Positions 14,160-18,562 of a stretch of 18,562 nucleotides of DNA are shown piece after piece (the stretch's first letter is position 1; every line of letters starts with the position of its first letter). The stretch comes from Lachnospiraceae bacterium (lineage in GTDB: Bacteria; Bacillota; Clostridia; Lachnospirales; Lachnospiraceae), in NCBI GenBank assembly GCA_900770345.1, contig CAAGKF010000374.1:1-18562 (forward strand). The letters are read 5' to 3'. A program made the translations under genes and the position numbers. A model generated the notes under the pieces. That model was not told the origin of the DNA, did no database searches, and was given only the letters and a program-made list of their open reading frames with translations.

Positions 14160-14214
14160 AAATACATTTCATCAAATGTATTTCGATTATACAGCCTGCC
14201 GGACATTACCGCAA
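14160..14214 (-). promoter_or_regulatory. Promoter and perfect 10+4+10 dyad of the unrecognised gene
   Basis: On the minus strand TTGCGG (14214-14209), 17 bases, TATAAT (14191-14186). Just downstream, over the expected start site, AAATACATTT (14160-14169) and AAATGTATTT (14174-14183) are exact complements around CATC. Placement immediately after the -10 is typical of a repressor operator. As RNA the arms would form only a weak AT hairpin, so a protein site is more likely. Confidence 0.7.
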
Positions 14215-14231
14215 CCCGGTACGGCAGTAAT
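14205..14231 (-). terminator. Weak stem-loop after spmA
   Basis: An 8-base stem (14205-14212 with 14224-14231, one G-U pair) with an 11-base loop lies 7 bases past the spmA stop. No U-run follows on the minus strand, and the stem overlaps the -35 of the next gene. Terminator function is doubtful, so spmA transcripts may read into the unrecognised gene. Confidence 0.3.
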
Positions 14232-14237
14232 CTTTAT

Positions 14238-14891
14238 TCATACTTTATTCTTCCCGTTCTGTCTCCTGTCCATCACTCTGCAGAACACTACCGCTACCCC
14301 CGTGCTGACCGCCGTCGCCGCCAGCGCCGGCCCCACAATCGCCGCGGGAGCCGCGCTTTTGTACTGGCTGCGATAGGCGATCATATTCATGGGGATCAGC
14401 TGCAGGGAGGAGATATTCAGGATCAGAAAAGTACACATTTCATCGGACGCCGTATCCTCCGGCAGCGCCGATGCATCTGATCCTTCTGACTCCCGCATCC
14501 TCTGCCTTTCCCTCCCTCTCTGCTTTTCCCGCTTTTTCAGCTCTTCCATAGCCTTCAGCCCCGCCGGTGTGGCGGCCCACCCCAGCCCCAGCATATTGGC
14601 GATGATGTTGACGGAAATCTGCCTGGCGGCTTCGCTGTCCGCAGGCAGCCGCGGAAACAGAAATTTAAGAAAGGGCTTCAGTCCCACAGAAAGCCGGTCA
14701 ATAAGACCCGCCCTTTTTCCCACCTCCAGGATTCCCGTCCACAGAGACATCACTCCGGCCATGGCAATACAAAGGGAGACCGCCTCTCCCGCGGCCTTCA
14801 GTGCTCCCTCCGTCACCGCGGCCAGCTGTCCGTGACAGCATCCCCATAACACTCCCAGGAGGATCATCCCCGACCACAGATAATTAAGCAT
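14238..14891 (-). CDS. spmA: Spore maturation protein A
   Basis: Membrane protein needed in Bacillus for spore core dehydration and heat resistance, usually with SpmB. The 217-residue protein has hydrophobic segments near 5-20, 36-55, 152-172 and 184-205. Family signatures are NIIANMLGLGWAATPAGLKAMEEL at 95-118 and DEMCTFLILNISSLQLIPMNMIAYR at 150-174, the nucleoside-recognition (Gate) pattern. Between them (118-150) is a highly charged Lys/Arg/Glu then Ser/Asp/Ala insert that makes it about 20 residues longer than the Bacillus protein (196). It has a good sigma-E promoter match 49 bases upstream, in keeping with mother-cell expression. spmB, normally directly downstream, is absent: the next gene on this strand is an unrelated soluble protein. 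Confidence 0.9.
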   Translation of the reverse strand: MLNYLWSGMILLGVLWGCCHGQLAAVTEGALKAAGEAVSLCIAMAGVMSLWTGILEVGKRAGLIDRLSVGLKPFLKFLFPRLPADSEAARQISVNIIANMLGLGWAATPAGLKAMEELKKREKQRGRERQRMRESEGSDASALPEDTASDEMCTFLILNISSLQLIPMNMIAYRSQYKSAAPAAIVGPALAATAVSTGVAVVFCRVMDRRQNGKNKV

Positions 14892-14939
14892 CCCTTTCCC
14901 GCCTTTCTGCTGCTTATTTTCTTCCGGCTGCGACAGTAT

Positions 14940-14969
14940 ACTATATGAAAAGCAAATGTCCTTCTATGC
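14940..14969 (-). promoter_or_regulatory. Sporulation sigma-E promoter candidate for spmA
   Basis: On the minus strand GCATAGA (14969-14963), 15 bases, then CATATAGT (14947-14940). The -10 fits the sigma-E consensus CATAYANT completely; the -35 fits five of seven positions of KMATATT. The predicted start is about 40 bases before the spmA ATG. spmA is a sigma-E gene in Bacillus subtilis, which supports the match. Confidence 0.65.
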
Positions 14970-15018
14970 CTACAGCAGCTGCTGATTTTTACCCCTTTCT
15001 TACTCCCCTTCCCTTTCC

Positions 15019-15090
15019 CGTAAGAAATATTACGCTTCATTACGTTTACCTGAACTCCATTGACCCTGGAGCCGCTCCATCCTTTATGCT
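15019..15090 (+). promoter_or_regulatory. Possible promoter region of the cell-wall-binding gene
   Basis: CGTAA (15019-15023), TTACG (15030-15034) and TTACG (15040-15044) repeat at about 10-base intervals, the last two within ATTACGCTTC and ATTACGTTTA. Downstream, TTGACC (15060-15065) stands 19 bases before TATGCT (15085-15090). The repeats would sit where an activator binds. The -10 is poor, so this is tentative. Confidence 0.25.
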
Positions 15091-15206
15091 CTCCGTGTCA
15101 GGAACAAAACAGCCTGGCATGCACTTTCCTCCGCCGGGAATACCGATTCCCGACGGCCGGCGAATAAAACAAAAATATGAGGATAGATTGAAAGGAGCAT
15201 ATTATT

Positions 15207-16667
15207 ATGAAAACACAGAAAAACAGAAAGGCACAAAATCACAAGAACGTACAGAAAAAATGGTTTGTAATCCCCTGCGCAGCGATGGCGCTGACACTGG
15301 GAGGCGCTCTCACATCCTACGCCTCTGCCGGATGGGCACAGGAAAACGGCGAATGGGTCTACTATAATTCTGACGGTTCCCTGGCTACGGACGTATTTAA
15401 AAAATCCGGCAATAACTGGTTTTATCTTGATTCTGACGGAATTATGGCGAAAAGCACGCTGATCGAGCAGGATGATAACTACTATTATGTAAACTCTGAG
15501 GGAGCCATGGTCACCAGTCAATGGCGCTGCATTGAAGACGAGGACGCTGCCGATGATGAGCCCGGTGAGCGCTGGTATTATTTTCAGTCCAACGGAAAAG
15601 CAGTAAAACAGTCTGACAGCAGCGATAATGTAAAATTTGTCTCCCTTCCCACTTCCGACGGAACATCAAAATTTGCCTTTGACGAGGAAGGCAAAATGCT
15701 TTTCGGATGGATCAACGAGGACGGAGAGCTGCTGACCGATGATGATGCATGGAAGGAAGGCACCTATTACTGCGGAGAAGAAAATGACGGACGCCAGTCT
15801 ACCGGCTGGAAATATATTGAAGCTGTCAATGACGATGATCCCGACCGCGAGGGAGACGGATACTGGTTCTATTTCGGCTCCAACGGAAAAAAGACAGCCG
15901 ACAAGGATTCTAAAAAGATCAACGGAAGAAAGTATCGTTTTGACGAGTACGGCGCTGCCCACTTCGAGTGGTATAACAATCCCGCTTCCTCCAGTACCGC
16001 CTCTGCCCCCAACAGATACTATAACACAGAGGAGCAGTGCTGGATGTCCACCGGCTGGTTTAAGGCCATGCCTGACGAAAACATCGATCCGGAGGGCTAT
16101 GATGACGGAGAGCTTCGCTGGTACTATGCCGATTCCAACGGTGATCTGGTAACCTCTCAGATCAAGCGCATTAACGGATATTCCTATGGATTCGACGAAT
16201 TCGGAAAAATGCTGGAAGGACTTTACAAAATCGAATTTGAGGAGGACGGAAAGACCATCCGCAGCGCTGTAGAAATCGAGGAGGATTCCGATCTTCCGGA
16301 TGAGGATGAAGATGTTTATGTATATTACTTCGGCGGTTCTTCCAAGGAAGGCGCTATGAAGACCGGCACCACAACCCTGGAAATCAGCGGCGAAAAATAT
16401 TATTACAGCTTCGACAAATCCGGCAGCAGCAAGGGCGCAGGAACCGACGGCATCGACAGCGATTCCATTTTCATCAAGGGAAGACGCCTGGAAGCAGAAG
16501 AAGGAACCAAATATCAGCCGGTAACCTATAAGGATGAGACCTATCTGGTAAGCACTGCCGGCAAGATCATGAAAAACAAAAAGAATATCAAGGATTCTGA
16601 CGGAGTTTATTATAAAACCGACAGCAAGGGAATTATCGTAGACTTCGGAGACGAGAAACTGGACTAA
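15207..16667 (+). CDS. Secreted cell-wall-binding repeat protein without enzyme domain
   Basis: A 486-residue exported protein. The N-terminus is long and basic (KTQKNRKAQNHKNVQKKW), followed by a hydrophobic core at about 20-38 and a likely cleavage after YASA (residue 41). The mature part is built of repeats with the aromatic pattern of glucan/choline-binding modules: NGEWVYYNSDGSLATDVF, NNWFYLDSDGIMAKSTL, DNYYYVNSEGAMVTSQW, ERWYYFQSNGKAV, GYWFYFGSNGKKT, LRWYYADSNGDLVTSQI, and partner units such as INGRKYRFDEYGA and INGYSYGFDEFGK. Long/short units alternate, as in surface proteins of Lachnospiraceae. Acidic inserts (DEDAADDEPG, IEEDSDLPDEDED) make it very acidic. No amidase, lysozyme, NlpC or sortase motif is visible. 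AAAGGAG precedes the ATG. It is probably a wall-attached or released binding protein; ligand unknown. Confidence 0.9.
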   Translation: MKTQKNRKAQNHKNVQKKWFVIPCAAMALTLGGALTSYASAGWAQENGEWVYYNSDGSLATDVFKKSGNNWFYLDSDGIMAKSTLIEQDDNYYYVNSEGAMVTSQWRCIEDEDAADDEPGERWYYFQSNGKAVKQSDSSDNVKFVSLPTSDGTSKFAFDEEGKMLFGWINEDGELLTDDDAWKEGTYYCGEENDGRQSTGWKYIEAVNDDDPDREGDGYWFYFGSNGKKTADKDSKKINGRKYRFDEYGAAHFEWYNNPASSSTASAPNRYYNTEEQCWMSTGWFKAMPDENIDPEGYDDGELRWYYADSNGDLVTSQIKRINGYSYGFDEFGKMLEGLYKIEFEEDGKTIRSAVEIEEDSDLPDEDEDVYVYYFGGSSKEGAMKTGTTTLEISGEKYYYSFDKSGSSKGAGTDGIDSDSIFIKGRRLEAEEGTKYQPVTYKDETYLVSTAGKIMKNKKNIKDSDGVYYKTDSKGIIVDFGDEKLD

Positions 16668-16703
16668 AAACAGATCAATGTGCGCTGCGGCGCATACAGC
16701 AGA

Positions 16704-16744
16704 AGGCTGCCGGGAGGAGGAATGCGTTCCCCTCTTGACAGCCT
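16704..16744 (+). repeat. Imperfect stem-loop between cell-wall and YitT genes
   Basis: AGGCTG (16704-16709) pairs with CAGCCT (16739-16744). Inside, GAGG-A-GGAA (16714-16722) pairs with TTCCCCTC (16727-16734) around a TGCG loop, with one bulged A. It lies about 37 bases after the cell-wall gene stop and may mark its transcript end, although no U-run follows. Its right arm includes part of the next promoter's -35. Confidence 0.45.
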
Positions 16745-16765
16745 CCTGTGTTCATGGAGTATAAT
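16735..16765 (+). promoter_or_regulatory. Promoter of the YitT-family gene
   Basis: TTGACA (16735-16740) and TATAAT (16760-16765) are both perfect hexamers but 19 bases apart, longer than the optimal 17. The predicted start near 16772 gives a short leader with AAAGGATG ahead of the ATG at 16801. Confidence 0.7.
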
Positions 16766-16800
16766 AGATAAACTATCACTTTAAGAAAGGATGTTTTATT

Positions 16801-17439
16801 ATGCTGCAGCTCAATAAGCTGCCAGGCCTTATAACAGGCGAACTGAGAAAAACCTTTACCCTGAAAACCGTATGCTCCATTCTTCTGGGAACTGCCATTA
16901 CCACCTTTGGAATTTACAATGTCCACCAGCAGGCAGACATCACAGAAGGCGGAATCCTCGGACTGATCCTGCTGCTTCATTTCTGGCTGGGCATGTCCTC
17001 CTCCGTCCTGTCACCTGTTCTGGACGGGCTGTGCTACCTTCTGGGCTTCCGGTATCTGGGCAAGGAATTCCTTAAAACCTCAATTTTTGCCACTGTCTCC
17101 ATGGCCTGTTTTTTCCGTCTGTGGGAACTGTTTCCCCCTGTCCTCCCCAGTCTGGCGGATTATCCCCTTCTGGCGGCCATAGCCGGCGGATGCTTTATCG
17201 GAACCGGCTGCGGACTGGTAGTGCGTCAGGGCGCTTCCTGCGCCGGCGACGATGCCCTGGCTCTGGTCATCTCCACCGTTACCGGCTGGCGCATTTCCCG
17301 GGCGTATTTATTCACCGATGTTACCGTACTGCTTCTGTCCCTGTCCTATATTCCGGCCAGACGTATCGTTTACTCGCTGATCACCGTTACGATTTCCTCT
17401 TACCTGATCGATTTTATTCAGAATTTCCGTCGCTTCTAA
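16801..17439 (+). CDS. YitT-family membrane protein
   Basis: Integral membrane protein of 212 residues with about five or six helices. It shows the family pattern: an N-terminal helix ending FGIYNVHQQADITEGGILGL, then SPVLDGLCYLLGFRYLGKEFLKTS (71-94), and the Gly-rich block GTGCGLVVRQGASCAGDDALALVI at 134-157, which corresponds to the 'GLVFRxGGSTGGTDILA' signature of YitT proteins. The C-terminal DUF2179 domain found in many YitT proteins is absent, so this is the short, membrane-only form. The function of the family is not established; transport has been suggested. It has its own strong promoter, and its stop codon overlaps the stop of the convergent transporter gene by 4 bases with no terminator between. 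Confidence 0.85.
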   Translation: MLQLNKLPGLITGELRKTFTLKTVCSILLGTAITTFGIYNVHQQADITEGGILGLILLLHFWLGMSSSVLSPVLDGLCYLLGFRYLGKEFLKTSIFATVSMACFFRLWELFPPVLPSLADYPLLAAIAGGCFIGTGCGLVVRQGASCAGDDALALVISTVTGWRISRAYLFTDVTVLLLSLSYIPARRIVYSLITVTISSYLIDFIQNFRRF

Positions 17440-18562
17440 TCGCTTAAAAACCGTAACTGCAATGGCTTGTAGATCCATGTCATGATCAATGCTGTAACTG
17501 CAAATCCCAAAAGAACCGTATAGGGAATCCGGTAATTACCACATATTGTCTGCAGGGCACCAATCGCCGCAGGGACACAGGAAAGGATGATAGTACCTAC
17601 ATTTGTAACTGCAAAATTCATCGAAAAATATTTATCGCCAAATAAGGCACGTACCAAAATCGGAGCAAGACTGGAACTTCCGCCGTAGCAGAAAAGAGCC
17701 AGACTCATGCCGACAACAAAGGCGCCTGAAAGATGCAGTATAAGGGACACAAGGATCAGAAACATGGAAAGTAGCAGGAGCATGCCCAAACACCGAAGGC
17801 ACGCCGCGCTGCCGATACGATCATAGATGATCCCCCACAAAACGCGGCCGATGCCATTAAACAGACAGACAACTCCAATCAAAAGCGCCGCCGAAGATGC
17901 TCCCACAGCAAGATCCTCCTGAAGAGTCATTGCTCCATGATTAATCAGGGACATTCCAACTCCTCCGATAGTAATATAAATCGTCAAAAAAACATAGTAC
18001 AACGGCGTTCTCAAAATTCCAGACGGCGAGAATTCTTTCTCTTGATTTTCTGAATTTTCTCTTTGAAAAAGATATTTTTTCTGTTCATCCGTAGGAAGAT
18101 GAATAAGTACACTGGCAGCAAGCAGGACAGCGGCACCACAGATGCCAAGAATAAAAAATATCGTTCTCCATCCCCACAAAGACATCCCGGCTTCACAAAA
18201 CGGGCCAAGCAGCGTCGTGCTCATTGCAAATCCCATCAGCAGAGCGCCTGTTGCGATACCGATTTTGTCGTGAAAGTACATAGGCAGGATACTGACAGCA
18301 ATATTATAAGCAATGCCTATGGAAAATCCTGCGCAAATGCTGTAAGTGAAATATAGCTGCCAGAGCAAATATGCACGGGCTGAAAGGATAAATCCGCCGC
18401 AAAACATGCATGCTGCAATTCTCAAAAGCAATGCGGGAGACACTCTCTGTACAAGAAAACCTGTAACCAGCGATCCGAGCGCAAAGCAGACAAAACATAA
18501 AGTAAAAACAAAGGAAGTGTCTGCCCGCGTTAATCCCAGATCCTTCTCAATAGGAACAACAA
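17436..18562 (-). CDS. MFS transporter, OFA (oxalate/formate antiporter)-like, partial
   Basis: Major facilitator cut by the right edge. The frame is open from the stop TAG at 17436 to 18562, 375 codons, and the N-terminus lies outside. A GTG at 18443 could look like a start, but the sequence beyond it continues as good transporter: VVPIEKDLGLTRADTSFVFT and FALGSLVTGFLVQRVSPALLL, the first-to-third helix region with a degenerate motif A. Eleven or so helices are visible, with a charged central loop (DEQKKYLFQRENSENQEKEF) separating the halves. The second half has LFNGIGRVLWGIIYDRIGSAACL, a typical motif-A echo. The helix phrase GGVGMSLINHGAMTLQEDL and SSAALLIGVVCLFNGIGRVLWG resemble OFA-family monocarboxylate transporters; the substrate is unproven. 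By eye the codons are more A/T-rich than in the YitT gene. Confidence 0.88.
   Translation of the reverse strand, partial: VVPIEKDLGLTRADTSFVFTLCFVCFALGSLVTGFLVQRVSPALLLRIAACMFCGGFILSARAYLLWQLYFTYSICAGFSIGIAYNIAVSILPMYFHDKIGIATGALLMGFAMSTTLLGPFCEAGMSLWGWRTIFFILGICGAAVLLAASVLIHLPTDEQKKYLFQRENSENQEKEFSPSGILRTPLYYVFLTIYITIGGVGMSLINHGAMTLQEDLAVGASSAALLIGVVCLFNGIGRVLWGIIYDRIGSAACLRCLGMLLLLSMFLILVSLILHLSGAFVVGMSLALFCYGGSSSLAPILVRALFGDKYFSMNFAVTNVGTIILSCVPAAIGALQTICGNYRIPYTVLLGFAVTALIMTWIYKPLQLRFLSD

Larger units (their letters stand above)
14892..15206. other. 315-base intergenic region between divergent genes
   Basis: No gene is supported here. Near spmA it holds the sigma-E promoter match (14940-14969). 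Further right are TTACG half-sites (15019-15044), a TTGACC hexamer (15060-15065) and a small hairpin GGGAAT-ACCG-ATTCCC (15136-15151) in the leader of the cell-wall protein. AAAGGAG near 15190 is that gene's ribosome site. Confidence 0.6.

Noticed and set aside
14945..15367. 140-codon plus-strand frame overlapping the cell-wall gene start
   Set aside because: Overlaps the confident gene in another frame and crosses the spmA promoter; no ribosome site.
18441..18443. GTG as start of the MFS gene
   Set aside because: The frame continues beyond it to the window edge with clear first- and second-helix transporter sequence.

Overview
The window reads as a chromosomal segment of a spore-forming, low-to-mid-GC Firmicute, most likely a gut Lachnospiraceae (Clostridia). 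This is inferred from three things: protein style (YesM/YesN sensor-regulator pair, CUT1 sugar ABC genes without their own ATPase, a SpmA spore-maturation protein, a glucan/choline-binding-type repeat protein), strong AGGAGG ribosome sites, and sigma-A promoters close to consensus. No phage, transposase, CRISPR, tRNA or rRNA was seen.

Bases 1-8853 (all minus strand) form a pectin-fragment utilisation locus. Transcription runs right to left. A YesM-type histidine kinase and a YesN-type response regulator overlap by 4 bases and end at a clear terminator. A separate unit follows: MalF-like permease, MalG-like permease, lipoprotein solute-binding protein, a GC-rich stem-loop, an oligogalacturonate lyase (PL22), and a cytoplasmic beta-sandwich-like protein cut by the left edge. 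The likely logic is that extracellular sugar is sensed by the kinase, the regulator turns on the ABC importer, and the imported unsaturated oligogalacturonides are cleaved in the cytoplasm. The ATPase must be supplied from elsewhere, as MsmX does for such systems in Bacillus.

Bases 8854-13117 hold unlinked metabolic genes: cysK (minus) with a perfect consensus promoter, an operator-like dyad and a possible 32-residue leader ORF; an EamA-type drug/metabolite transporter (plus); a Gfo/Idh/MocA oxidoreductase (minus); and a YkuE-like metallophosphoesterase (plus). The last two diverge from a compact promoter region that carries an AT-rich palindrome.

Bases 13118-18562 hold an unrecognised 325-residue helical protein with a perfect 10+4+10 dyad at its promoter; spmA, preceded by a good match to a sporulation sigma-E promoter but without its usual partner spmB beside it; a secreted cell-wall-binding repeat protein with no visible enzyme domain; a YitT-family membrane protein; and an MFS transporter (OFA-like) running off the right edge. 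The last two genes converge and overlap by 4 bases.

I found no convincing wholly new multi-gene system. The points most worth checking are regulatory: the anti-Shine-Dalgarno leader and the hairpin pair around the ABC operon, the cysK leader, the dyad at the unknown gene, and the orphan sigma-E/spmA arrangement.
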